Assembly (NCBI GenBank): GCA_007134175.1
Contig: SLLF01000075.1
Location: 1-18,453, forward strand
Source of the DNA: Kiritimatiellia bacterium
GTDB taxonomy: Bacteria > Verrucomicrobiota > Kiritimatiellia > SLAD01
Reading direction: 5' to 3'
Length of the DNA: 18,453 nt
The translations under genes were made by a program, and so were the position numbers. The notes under the pieces were generated by a model. That model saw only the letters and a list, made by a program, of their open reading frames with translations. It was not told the origin of the DNA and ran no database searches. This document shows, piece by piece, positions 1 to 6,761 of this stretch. The first letter of the stretch is position 1, and the number at the start of each line of letters is the position of its first letter.

Positions 1-374
1 ACATGTTTGAGTCCTTTGACTGCCTTTAGCCGTTTGGCCAGCGCGTCGATGGCCGTCGGGTTCCCGCGCACTGCGATGATCTCCAGGCAGTTGTCGTGGT
101 CGAGGTGAATGTGCTGGGTGGAAATAATCAACTCCAAGAAGTCATGCTGAATATCCGTCAGCTTCTTGCTGATATCATGTTTGTGATGATCGAACACCAG
201 CACGATGGCGCCGGCTACCTGTCGGCCCGAGCGCCATTCTGTTTCAACCAAGCTGGTCCGGATCAGGTCGCCAATCGCCTTGGATCGGGTAGGGCACTGA
301 TCCCGCTGGATTTTTGCGTCGAACTGCTGCAAGAGCTGCTCGTCTAGTGAAATACTGAATCGGGTCAATGCCAC
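1..374 (-). CDS. nikR: Nickel-responsive transcriptional regulator NikR (3' end cut by window edge)
   Basis: NikR is a ribbon-helix-helix repressor that binds DNA as a tetramer when loaded with Ni(II), usually shutting off nickel uptake. Reading leftward from a GTG at 374-372 gives 124 complete codons. Residues 1-45 form the ribbon-helix-helix (MALTRFSISLDEQLL, then TRSKAIGDLIR). Residues 52-124 form the ACT-like metal domain. The nickel ligands known in E. coli NikR (His76, His87, His89, Cys95) align with His77, His88, His90 and Cys96 (motif STQHIHLDHDNCLE), so metal binding should be intact. The GTG start is supported by an AAGGAG ribosome site about 7 bases upstream. Only the last few residues are missing, judging from the usual 130-140 aa length. 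It starts 28 bases after pgpA and probably shares its transcript. Its targets are not in the window. A shift to another metal cannot be excluded. Confidence 0.93.
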   Translation of the reverse strand, partial: MALTRFSISLDEQLLQQFDAKIQRDQCPTRSKAIGDLIRTSLVETEWRSGRQVAGAIVLVFDHHKHDISKKLTDIQHDFLELIISTQHIHLDHDNCLEIIAVRGNPTAIDALAKRLKAVKGLKH

Positions 375-402
375 AGGACAACTCCTTCCGCCAGTGAACG
401 GG

Positions 403-924
403 TTATCCGGTCGGGGTGATGCCGGTCAACCAGTAAAAAATCACCCAGTTCACCACCAGGCTGTAGCCACTGGCGAAGACGTCGTCAAGCGTAATACCGG
501 CCCCGCCAGGGACCCGTTCCAATTGGCGGGCCGGCGGCAACTTGACGATATCGAAGAGCCGGCACGAGACGAACGCCAGCGGCAGCAACCACCAGAAAGT
601 GAAGATATACGGGGTCAAACCAATCAGGCAGATGGGAAACGTCAAATATTCGTCCGCCACAATCCGCCCGTCGTCCTTGGTTCCGTAGACGCGTTCAGCC
701 ACATGGCAGATGGGTATAGCCAGCAGGACCCCAACAACGCAGACCGTGATGTAGGCGCTGAGCGGGATGGCTAGCCAGGCCAACGCGCAGACCAGCGCCA
801 CGCCCCAAAGCGTGCCGACGGTGCCCGACGCAATCGGGCTGTAGCCCAAGCCGAGACCGTTGGCCAGGGCCACGACGACGCTTGTTCCGATTGTCCGATG
901 CGGTGCTCGTATGTCCTCATTCAC
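403..924 (-). CDS. pgpA: Phosphatidylglycerophosphatase A
   Basis: This is an inner-membrane phosphatase that removes the phosphate from phosphatidylglycerophosphate to give phosphatidylglycerol. The 173-aa protein has the family landmarks in order: a G-L-G-Y-S-P-I-A-S-G-T-V-G-T segment (about 24-38), the acidic DDGRIVADEY motif (84-93), and the G-I-T-L-D-D-V-F-A-S-G motif (143-153). Hydrophobic stretches at about 41-70, 97-118 and 154-168 fit membrane segments. Length is normal for the family (about 160-180 aa). The start is GTG at 924-922, which overlaps the stop codon of the upstream gene by one base (TAGTG), so translation is probably coupled. The nearby ATG at 920 is out of frame. It is the fourth gene of the pyrK-pyrD-unknown-pgpA-nikR run. 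Identification rests on motif recognition and is fairly secure. Confidence 0.9.
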   Translation of the reverse strand: MNEDIRAPHRTIGTSVVVALANGLGLGYSPIASGTVGTLWGVALVCALAWLAIPLSAYITVCVVGVLLAIPICHVAERVYGTKDDGRIVADEYLTFPICLIGLTPYIFTFWWLLPLAFVSCRLFDIVKLPPARQLERVPGGAGITLDDVFASGYSLVVNWVIFYWLTGITPTG

Positions 925-2498
925 TAGTCTGGATCTCCTATACGTAGCGTCACCGCCCAGTAGTCGTCGGACGCCTGTAGACGGGTTTCAATTTCTCCCC
1001 ACGTTTCCAGCATATCCAGCCAATTCCGCGCGGTTTGTATCCGCTGCCGCGTGACGCGTGCCTCCGGTCCGTCCTCGCCCAGCAAGGCCATCGACCAGGT
1101 CATCAGGGCCAGTCGCAGTGTCCTTGCCCCGCGGCGGATGTCCAGTCGTCCGACGCCTGCCACTCCGCCCGCGCGCACGGCATCCTGCCACCCCCCCTCG
1201 TCCGCTTCGACCAAGGCCAGCGGATCTCGGTAGCGTTCGAGAAAACGATTTAATGTGCGCTGGTGCGAAGCGCCGATGACCCAGTTGTCCACGATGGTGA
1301 AGGCCACCTGCTGGTCTCGCCGCAGGGTGGCGTAAAGCCCTATGCCCGTGCCTTCGATGGTGTACACCGTCTGCCCGTGTGCTCGTTGTTGGGTCAAAAC
1401 CAGCCCCCAGCGATAGGCTCGGTTCAATCCGTCCAATAACGCGCTCAATTGCTCAAGAAAGGCGGCTTCGTCGTTGATGCGCCAGGCGATGTTGAGCGCG
1501 GGCACGGAAATGGCGAGCAACGTACCCGCATATTCGCCCCCGGTGATCGCCAGCAACAACGGGCCTTCTGCATGGGTAGCCCGCAGGCCGTGGAAGGCGC
1601 GGATTACGGGGGGTGGCCAGTAGGGGAGGGCCGCTTGGAACAAGCTGTCGGGGTCCGCCCCGATCAGCATAAAGGGTACGCCGCCCCAGAAACGGCCCAT
1701 CGTTTCGATCGAAGTAGGCGATAGCGTGGGCAGCGCGGCCGGTCGCTCCACCCGGACCGTGCCGGCCAAACCGGTACCGCTGGCCGCGTCCAGTGCGAAC
1801 GAATAATGGGTCAAACCGCCGTCCCACAGATCAGGGCCACGCCACCAGCCGCGATCGGGCGCGGTACCGATCCGGTTGATCGGGGCGGCGGGTTGCTCCG
1901 CCCGCGGGGCGATGCCGTCGTACACATCGAGCAGATGGCGGACGGCGTGTGGATCATGCGACCAGGCACCGACTAAGATGCCTTCCACCAAGCCGATCGA
2001 AAGGACCGGGTCGCCGTCGGCTCCTCCGGTATCCACCATCCAGTAAGAGCCGCCAGCGTGCCGTCGCACTTTTTCGAAACCGGCCGGGCGGCCGCGCGTC
2101 AACCACCAGCGTAGCCGGATGCTCTCGCTACCGATCCAGCCGACGAACGCCCAGGCCGGGTCGCGTGTCGGTCCCAGTGCCGGCACGTATTGCAGCAATA
2201 GATCGCGTGCCAGCAGCCGGTCCAGCCAGCGGCGCGAGGCCGGATCATCCAGCCACAACGCCACATCATCCGCTTCCAGCTCCGCCATCGGCAGGATCGC
2301 CTGAACCAAGGGATTGACCAGCAGCTCGTCGATACGTTCGCTTACCTGCTGGTGATGGCTTAGAAAGGCCGCATTGGACGGAACCAAACGATAGAGCTCC
2401 GCCGGGCGGTAAGGAATATACATCAGCCAGCCTACTACGGCCGCGACAAATAAGGCCCAGATCACCCAGAACAAGATGCGTTTAACTCGGGGCTTCAT
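924..2498 (-). CDS. Conserved hypothetical protein with N-terminal membrane anchor
   Basis: I do not recognise a named family for this 524-aa protein. A basic N-terminus (MKPRVKR) is followed by one hydrophobic segment at about residues 8-28 (ILFWVIWALFVAAVVGWLMY) and then a long soluble part. This fits a signal anchor with the rest outside the cytoplasm. The soluble part is rich in Trp and Leu, almost free of Cys, and resembles in style the large periplasmic substrate-like proteins often annotated DUF3352 (segment RLVPSNAAFLSHHQQV after the anchor; later VDNWVIGASHQRTLNRFLERY). That likeness is from memory and weak. There is no catalytic motif I can name. It lies 3 bases downstream of pyrD and overlaps pgpA by one base, so it is co-transcribed with both; a cell-envelope role next to PgpA is only a guess. 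ATG start at 2498. Confidence 0.8.
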   Translation of the reverse strand: MKPRVKRILFWVIWALFVAAVVGWLMYIPYRPAELYRLVPSNAAFLSHHQQVSERIDELLVNPLVQAILPMAELEADDVALWLDDPASRRWLDRLLARDLLLQYVPALGPTRDPAWAFVGWIGSESIRLRWWLTRGRPAGFEKVRRHAGGSYWMVDTGGADGDPVLSIGLVEGILVGAWSHDPHAVRHLLDVYDGIAPRAEQPAAPINRIGTAPDRGWWRGPDLWDGGLTHYSFALDAASGTGLAGTVRVERPAALPTLSPTSIETMGRFWGGVPFMLIGADPDSLFQAALPYWPPPVIRAFHGLRATHAEGPLLLAITGGEYAGTLLAISVPALNIAWRINDEAAFLEQLSALLDGLNRAYRWGLVLTQQRAHGQTVYTIEGTGIGLYATLRRDQQVAFTIVDNWVIGASHQRTLNRFLERYRDPLALVEADEGGWQDAVRAGGVAGVGRLDIRRGARTLRLALMTWSMALLGEDGPEARVTRQRIQTARNWLDMLETWGEIETRLQASDDYWAVTLRIGDPD

Positions 2499-2501
2499 AT
2501 A

Positions 2502-3416
2502 CTAATTCGTTTTCAGTGTGCCGCGCAGGGCCGCCACGGATGGCAACTGGTGGCGTTCCAGGTAGTCGGCAATGCCGGCGGTGACCTCCAGTGCGGTGGG
2601 CGGATGGGTGAACGAGGCGGTGCCGACGGCCACAGCCGAGGCCCCTACGATGATGAACTCGAGCGCCTCACGGGCGGATGCGATACCACCGATACCGATC
2701 ACGGGAATGTCTACCGCGCGGGCGGCGTCCCAGACGAGCTTGACCGCAAACGGATGGATCGCGGCTCCCGTCAGTCCGCCGGACACATTGGCGAGTTCCG
2801 GTCGGCGCGTTTCAACGTTAACCGCCATAGCCGGCAGGGAGTTGATCAAGGATATCCCGTCAGCGCCCGTCTCGGCTGCGGCCCGGGCAAAGGCCCCGAC
2901 ATCGGATACATTCGGTGCCAGCTTCGGGATTACCGGCAGCTTGGTTGCAGCCCGAACCCCCGCTACAACCCGCTTGAACGCCTCCAAGTCGGTGCCGAAC
3001 AGGGCGCTGCCCTCCTTGATGTTGGGGCAGGAAACATTGACCTCCAGCGCGTGCACGCCGTCGGCCGCATCCAGGCGGCGGGCCACCGCTACATATTCCT
3101 CGACAGACCGTCCCCATATATTGACGATCACAGGCACCGTGTAGCGACGCAAGAAAGGCAAGTACTGTTCAATAAAGCCTTCCACCCCGGGATTGGGCAA
3201 GCCGATGGCGTTGAGCAAGCCGCTGGCGGTCTCGAACGTGCGCGGTGTCGGGTTACCTTTGGTCGGCTCCAAGGCGATGCCTTTTACCACCATGGCTCCG
3301 AGTTGATTTAAATCCACTAGGTCCGCATATTCGGGACCGTAGCCAAACGTACCCGAAGCCACCAAGACCGGGGTTTTCAGTTTAAGCGAACCTATCGTAA
3401 CACTAAGATCGACCAT
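2502..3416 (-). CDS. pyrD: Dihydroorotate dehydrogenase, class 1B catalytic subunit
   Basis: PyrD oxidises dihydroorotate to orotate in pyrimidine synthesis using FMN. The class 1B form passes electrons to the PyrK subunit and on to NAD. The 304-aa protein is a complete FMN-binding TIM barrel. It shows the N-terminal K-T-P-V-L-V-A-S-G-T-F-G-Y-G segment, NAIGLPNPG (69-77), the catalytic-loop motif EVNVSCPN with Cys130 as the expected base (class 1 enzymes use Cys, class 2 use Ser), and the phosphate-binding GIGGIAS segment (241-247). Cys130 plus the adjacent pyrK supports class 1B. The ATG start is 18 bases after the pyrK stop, and the next gene begins 3 bases beyond the stop, so this is the second gene of the operon. 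Function is well supported. Confidence 0.96.
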   Translation of the reverse strand: MVDLSVTIGSLKLKTPVLVASGTFGYGPEYADLVDLNQLGAMVVKGIALEPTKGNPTPRTFETASGLLNAIGLPNPGVEGFIEQYLPFLRRYTVPVIVNIWGRSVEEYVAVARRLDAADGVHALEVNVSCPNIKEGSALFGTDLEAFKRVVAGVRAATKLPVIPKLAPNVSDVGAFARAAAETGADGISLINSLPAMAVNVETRRPELANVSGGLTGAAIHPFAVKLVWDAARAVDIPVIGIGGIASAREALEFIIVGASAVAVGTASFTHPPTALEVTAGIADYLERHQLPSVAALRGTLKTN

Positions 3417-3434
3417 GACGTTCAGGCGGCGGCC

Positions 3435-4241
3435 TTAAGATGTCGGCGCCGTCTCCTCCTCCCAGACAATTTCCCGGCTTTCGAATACGGGCCCTTCCGT
3501 GCACGACCGTTTCCAGGTCCAGCCCCCGCCGGGGGTATGGGTTTTCAATACGCAAGTCAGGCAGGCCCCCACACCGCAACCCATGTTGCGGTCCACCGAG
3601 ACCCAGGCCGTCCATTCGTGTTCTCGCGCCCGCTCCGCTACCGCCTGCAACATGCCGTTGGGACCGCAGGCATAGGCCTCCACGGCGTCCGCTTTCGGTT
3701 CGCGCGTCGCCCACCAGTCGTCCAGCAACCGAGTGACACGTCCCGACTCGCCCAATGAGCCATCTTCGGTCGCCACTTGTACCTCCCAGCCCAATGCCTC
3801 AAATTCCGGCACGCATAGAATGTCCGGCGCGGTACGGCCACCGAAAAAAGCGACGCCTTTGACCGGTAACTGCCGGGCCAGCAGGTAAAGCGCGGCCATG
3901 CCGTAGCCGCCGGCCACCAGCACGGGATACCGGCCAACGGTCAAGGGCGGAAATCCGCGCCCCAGCGGCCCGATTAAATCGAGGGTGTCGCCCGCTTGTA
4001 GAAAGGTCATGGTCCGGGTGCCTTTGCCGACACCCTTGTAGAGGATGCGCAGTTGGTCCCCCTCCGCGCGATAGACGCTAAACGGGCGACGCAGCAGTGA
4101 TTCCTCCATGTGCGGTACCCGCACATGAACGAATTGTCCCGGCTGCACAGCGGACACCATAAGCGGGGCGCGCAAGGTCAATACATGGTAGCCGCCCTGC
4201 ACTTTTTCCTGGCTAATAACGTTGGCGTTTTCCTGATACAT
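3435..4241 (-). CDS. pyrK: Dihydroorotate dehydrogenase B electron-transfer subunit
   Basis: PyrK is an FAD and [2Fe-2S] subunit that moves electrons from PyrD to NAD. In the 268-aa protein the order is as expected. An FAD domain carries R-R-P-F-S-V-Y (51-57) and G-P-L-G-R-G-F (91-97). An NAD-binding part carries L-V-A-G-G-Y-G-M-A (108-116) and A-C-G-P-N-G-M-L (191-198). A C-terminal iron-sulfur cluster is bound by Cys222, Cys227, Cys230 and Cys247 (M-G-C-G-V-G-A-C-L-T-C, then R-S-C-T-E-G-P-V-F). All four cluster cysteines are present. It is the first gene of a minus-strand run with pyrD only 18 bases downstream. No strong ribosome site precedes the ATG at 4241, and I cannot define its promoter with confidence in the upstream 760-base gap. 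Confidence 0.95.
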   Translation of the reverse strand: MYQENANVISQEKVQGGYHVLTLRAPLMVSAVQPGQFVHVRVPHMEESLLRRPFSVYRAEGDQLRILYKGVGKGTRTMTFLQAGDTLDLIGPLGRGFPPLTVGRYPVLVAGGYGMAALYLLARQLPVKGVAFFGGRTAPDILCVPEFEALGWEVQVATEDGSLGESGRVTRLLDDWWATREPKADAVEAYACGPNGMLQAVAERAREHEWTAWVSVDRNMGCGVGACLTCVLKTHTPGGGWTWKRSCTEGPVFESREIVWEEETAPTS

Positions 4242-4325
4242 CGGGATGGTGACTCGTTTCGTGGCTCACGTACGCCCTGTTGTAACGGCATCCTTCAGTA
4301 GCGGCAAGGCAATTCCCTCGGCAAT

Positions 4326-4342
4326 GAGCCGATTGCGCTGTT
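4326..4342 (+). repeat. Left arm of a perfect 17-base inverted repeat
   Basis: The sequence GAGCCGATTGCGCTGTT is found here, and its exact reverse complement lies at 4924-4940. The arms are 581 bases apart. A perfect 17-base match inside a region of about 760 bases is not expected by chance. The flanks of the two arms share only patchy similarity, so the arms are either ends of a small element or surviving cores of two old, oppositely oriented copies of one sequence. Confidence 0.75.
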
Positions 4343-4638
4343 GGCAAGGTGCGTGAATAGGGGCTGGGAAGCGGGTGGCGAATTTCAATCCCCCAGATTG
4401 GCTGCGAAAACCCCTGTATTTTTGAGTGGAGGACGAGAAAAAGCTTATTTTCCGACCACCACGCGCTTGTCGCGGGGATGGGTTGCGAGGTTCTGCGGAT
4501 GGGGGCAGTAGTGTTAACCCGCACACACCTGACTATAGTCATTTCGAGCGGAGCGGCTCGCCCGCCTTGGCGGCAGACGCGCAGTCGAGTCTCGTTTTCC
4601 GCCAAGCCGCGCGGTGTTTGAACCTTAAGGAGCACATA

Positions 4639-4658
4639 AACCGCGAATGAACGCTAAT
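4639..4658 (+). repeat. Left arm of imperfect 20-base inverted repeat (AACCGCGAATG type)
   Basis: The arm begins AACCGCGAATGAACGC and pairs with the reverse complement of 4771-4790 at 18 of 20 positions. About 112 bases lie between the arms. The motif (AACCGCGAATG-ACGC-AAT) is itself built from repeated CGCGAATG/ACGCTAAT-like units. I have seen this style of motif as a dispersed intergenic repeat in other bacterial genomes, but that is recollection and not shown here. Confidence 0.65.
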
Positions 4659-4770
4659 AATATTAAGATCCCGAAAGTAATCAATCCCATCAAACGGGTG
4701 CAGGATAGCGATGTAGAATTTGATCGGAACGTTTGGCCTTTTTCTTAGACTCTTCCCAAAATCGGGGTTC

Positions 4771-4790
4771 ATTCGCGTCCATTCGCGGTT
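4771..4790 (-). repeat. Right arm of imperfect 20-base inverted repeat (AACCGCGAATG type)
   Basis: Reverse-complement partner of 4639-4658, with mismatches at two positions. On the minus strand it reads AACCGCGAATGGACGC, after which GAATGAAC continues the same short unit, so this arm holds the better preserved copy. Confidence 0.65.
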
Positions 4791-4923
4791 CCTGACTGCC
4801 GGTCACAGGTCAAATCATTGTCCTAACGCGATTCCGCGACAAGCTCCTCGATATGACCAAGTTCCTTCATATCCCAGAACAGCCTCCACATACGCCCTCC
4901 CCGCACTTACTCCATCAATTTCT

Positions 4924-4940
4924 AACAGCGCAATCGGCTC
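4924..4940 (-). repeat. Right arm of a perfect 17-base inverted repeat
   Basis: Exact reverse complement of 4326-4342. On the minus strand it lies about 60 bases past the stop codon of the AraC-type gene ending at 5000. Together the arms bracket the 20-base inverted repeat at 4639-4790, but the two pairs do not share a centre (about 4633 and 4715), so they do not form one large cruciform. Confidence 0.75.
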
Positions 4941-4999
4941 CCTTTCCCGAAACCTGCATACCATCAAATTCCCCGGCTCGCCGCAGGTTCGGTTCCGGT

Positions 5000-5785
5000 T
5001 TACGCATTCCATTGGCGGTCGCGATATTCGAGCGGGGTCAACTGGGTGACCTCTTTGATCACGCGGGCGCAGTGATGGGGAGACTGGAATCCGACCCGCG
5101 CGGAAATCACGTTCACTTGCAAGCCGGTTTCACGTAACAGCCAAAGCGCCTCTTCCACGCGCAGCGCCCATAGGCGGCGCATCGGGGCGGTCTGCAGGTG
5201 CTGCCGATATAGTCGGCCCAAATGGGGTGGTGACACGGCCGCGGCTCGGGCCACGTCGGATAACGTCAGTGGCTGACCTAGATGGGTGCGCATAAACGTT
5301 TCGGCCCGACGGATGGGTGCCGGCAAATCCATGGTGTCAGGCGGGGGGTGCGCCTGACAGAAGGCCGCCAACAACGCGTGGCACTGGGCGAGGTGATACG
5401 GGTGCGACCGGGTGCCGGGTGCGCGATAGGCGGCCCGGGCCGCTCGCGCCAGGTGTCGCAGGCGTCTGTCGAACGGCCGCACGGTTGGCCCTGCGGTCAG
5501 CCAGGCCAATGCCGAGGTATCCAGGCGGGGTTCCCGGAAGGCGCACCACCCAACACCCGTGCGGCCAAGTCGGTTGAACTGGAAGAAGACCCGGTTCCCG
5601 GGTAGCAGCAGCGCAATCTCGTCGGCATCAATGTGCAGTAACTTGCGGTCGATCCAGACGTCTACGCAGCCCTCGTAGACGTAGACCAACTGCAGATCCT
5701 GTTGCCGACGCGGTCCCAGACGGGCCTCTGGTTTATAGACCACGTATCCGACATGTGCTTCCTGCAATGACGCCACAACGTTCAT
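5000..5785 (-). CDS. AraC-family transcriptional regulator (first of two)
   Basis: A one-component DNA-binding regulator with an effector-binding cupin half and a double helix-turn-helix half. In the 261-aa protein the N-terminal cupin-like part covers about residues 29-80 (QLVYVYEGCVDVWIDRK, then LLLPGNRVFFQF). The AraC/XylS DNA-binding domain covers about 158-258. Its first helix-turn-helix is at LTLSDVARAAAVSPPHLGRL. Its second is at VNVISARVGFQSPHHCARVIK, followed by the usual T-P-L-E-Y-R ending. The ligand is unknown; a sugar is likely given the neighbours. The ATG at 5785 has no ribosome site, but a good promoter places the predicted transcript start within a few bases of the ATG, so the message may be leaderless. 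It lies 86 bases after another AraC gene on the same strand. Confidence 0.92.
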   Translation of the reverse strand: MNVVASLQEAHVGYVVYKPEARLGPRRQQDLQLVYVYEGCVDVWIDRKLLHIDADEIALLLPGNRVFFQFNRLGRTGVGWCAFREPRLDTSALAWLTAGPTVRPFDRRLRHLARAARAAYRAPGTRSHPYHLAQCHALLAAFCQAHPPPDTMDLPAPIRRAETFMRTHLGQPLTLSDVARAAAVSPPHLGRLYRQHLQTAPMRRLWALRVEEALWLLRETGLQVNVISARVGFQSPHHCARVIKEVTQLTPLEYRDRQWNA

Positions 5786-5871
5786 GGCGAATAACTATAG
5801 GGTGATTCACCATAATGTAAATCACCTTGGCGCAGGCCAAGCAAACGCGCCGGTGCCAAAGGGTATCCGCG
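5786..5871 (-). promoter_or_regulatory. Sigma70-like promoter with overlapping dyad, upstream of AraC-type gene
   Basis: Read on the minus strand, TTTACA (5821-5816) and TATAGT (5799-5794) are separated by 16 bases, a close match to -35 and -10 boxes. The -10 box ends only 8 bases before the ATG at 5785, so the transcript would start at or near the start codon. Between and over the boxes lies a dyad: GGTGATT at 5801-5807 and AATCACC at 5820-5826, a perfect 7-base inverted repeat. The left arm also extends into an 11-base palindrome, GGTGATTCACC (5801-5811). An operator placed here could block RNA polymerase, which would fit autoregulation. Confidence 0.55.
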
Positions 5872-6702
5872 TCACGGTAGCTTGCGCCAGCGCCCAGGTG
5901 CAACCCCCATACGCTTTTTAAAGAGACGTGAAAATTGATAGACATCGGCGTAGCCCGTCTGCACGGCGATTTCACTGATCGAAGCGCTGCTCTCGCGCAG
6001 CAACTGGCTGGCGCGCTCGAGTCGGGCACGCTGAATCAATTCGCGGGGCGGCATGCCCATGATCTTGCCGAACAGCCGAGAGTAGTAGCCAGCGGCAATA
6101 TGAGCCTGGCGCGCCAGCTCATGCACCGGGTAAGCCACGCCCGGATGCTCGAAGATCATGGCCACCTGTCGCTCGATCACCTCCCGATACCGCTCGTGGC
6201 TGGCCGGGGTTAACCGTTGATTTGGCCGCAGCAATTCCTGCACGACGCATCTCAGTAAATCAGCAGCTTGGCGCTGCCGCGCCGTGGCGGACTCGCGGGT
6301 GCGCACATCCCGGCCCTGCATGAGACGCGCGATCTTCGACATCAGCGTGTTGATCAACCATTCGTCCCGTACATAATGCACCTCCTTGGGCAGCGCGGAA
6401 TCCTTTAGGCAACGACGTCCCCGCGCCTTATACGGCGTAAAATGCACAAACGCGACCCCCAGCGGCGTCGCGGGATCGTGGACGGCTTCATAGCGCCCAC
6501 CCGGTCGCATCCAAAGGCAAATACCGGGATGGAGGTCTATTGAACCCTGTCGTAGCCGCATACGACCGCGACCATCCCATACATACCATAGATCGCAGTC
6601 TGTAAGCCGACCACACCAATCCGGTCCCAGGCGCCACTGGGCCTCACAGCGGACGCGCCCGGCCCGCGTTACAACGAATCGCTTGAATGCATCAACCCTC
6701 AT
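5872..6702 (-). CDS. AraC-family transcriptional regulator (second of two, divergent from the PhyH operon)
   Basis: A 276-aa regulator. The N-terminal cupin-like sensor half spans about residues 36-92 (DLWYVWDGRGRMRLRQG, then LHPGICLWMRPGGRY and VAFVHFTPY). The C-terminal AraC/XylS domain spans about 175-275. Its first helix-turn-helix is at YPVHELARQAHIAAGYYSRLFG. Its second is at ASISEIAVQTGYADVYQFSRLFKKRMGVAP, which matches the classic family signature (G-Y-x-D-x-x-x-F-S-R-x-F-K-K-x-x-G-x-x-P) very well. The gene is divergent from the PhyH/URO-D/propeller operon with about 60 bases between start codons, so it is the best candidate for that operon's activator. The effector is unknown. The ATG at 6702 has no clear ribosome site. 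Confidence 0.93.
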   Translation of the reverse strand: MRVDAFKRFVVTRAGRVRCEAQWRLGPDWCGRLTDCDLWYVWDGRGRMRLRQGSIDLHPGICLWMRPGGRYEAVHDPATPLGVAFVHFTPYKARGRRCLKDSALPKEVHYVRDEWLINTLMSKIARLMQGRDVRTRESATARQRQAADLLRCVVQELLRPNQRLTPASHERYREVIERQVAMIFEHPGVAYPVHELARQAHIAAGYYSRLFGKIMGMPPRELIQRARLERASQLLRESSASISEIAVQTGYADVYQFSRLFKKRMGVAPGRWRKLP

Positions 6703-6761
6703 GACGAATTAATACAAAAAAAAGTCACGCTATGCCATTTAAAATGGGGAAAGTAATCGTT
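6703..6761. promoter_or_regulatory. Short divergent control region between AraC-type regulator and PhyH operon
   Basis: This AT-rich stretch of about 59 bases must hold both divergent promoters. It contains an A-tract (about 6716-6723) and a 13-base palindrome, CCATTTAAAATGG (6735-6747), with perfect 6-base arms. The palindrome overlaps a TAAAAT that could serve as a plus-strand -10 box, and it runs into the GGGGAAAG ribosome site of the PhyH gene. It is a candidate operator; AraC proteins often prefer direct repeats, so the assignment is uncertain. Confidence 0.4.

Larger units (their letters stand above)
4242..4999. other. Gene-poor intergenic region with inverted repeats
   Basis: About 760 bases between the pyrK start and the end of an AraC-type gene hold no ORF that looks like a protein. 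The short frames on both strands have unnatural composition and no recognisable motif. The region holds two inverted repeat pairs, described separately, and an 8-base inverted repeat, CTTGGCGG at 4566-4573 with CCGCCAAG at 4599-4606. The promoter of the pyrK operon should lie at its left end, but I see only weak -35/-10-like boxes. No hairpin followed by a T-run was found to end the AraC transcript. Confidence 0.6.

Noticed and set aside
2550..3311. Long plus-strand frame of 253 codons
   Set aside because: Lies wholly antisense to pyrD, whose protein is certain; the product has no family character and arises from the GC-rich codon pattern.
4566..4606. Intrinsic terminator formed by CTTGGCGG/CCGCCAAG
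   Set aside because: The loop of 25 bases is long and no T-run follows on either strand.
4213..4635. Minus-strand frame of 140 codons between pyrK and the AraC gene
   Set aside because: Composition is unlike a protein, no motif is seen, it crosses the pyrK start, and the region has repeats.
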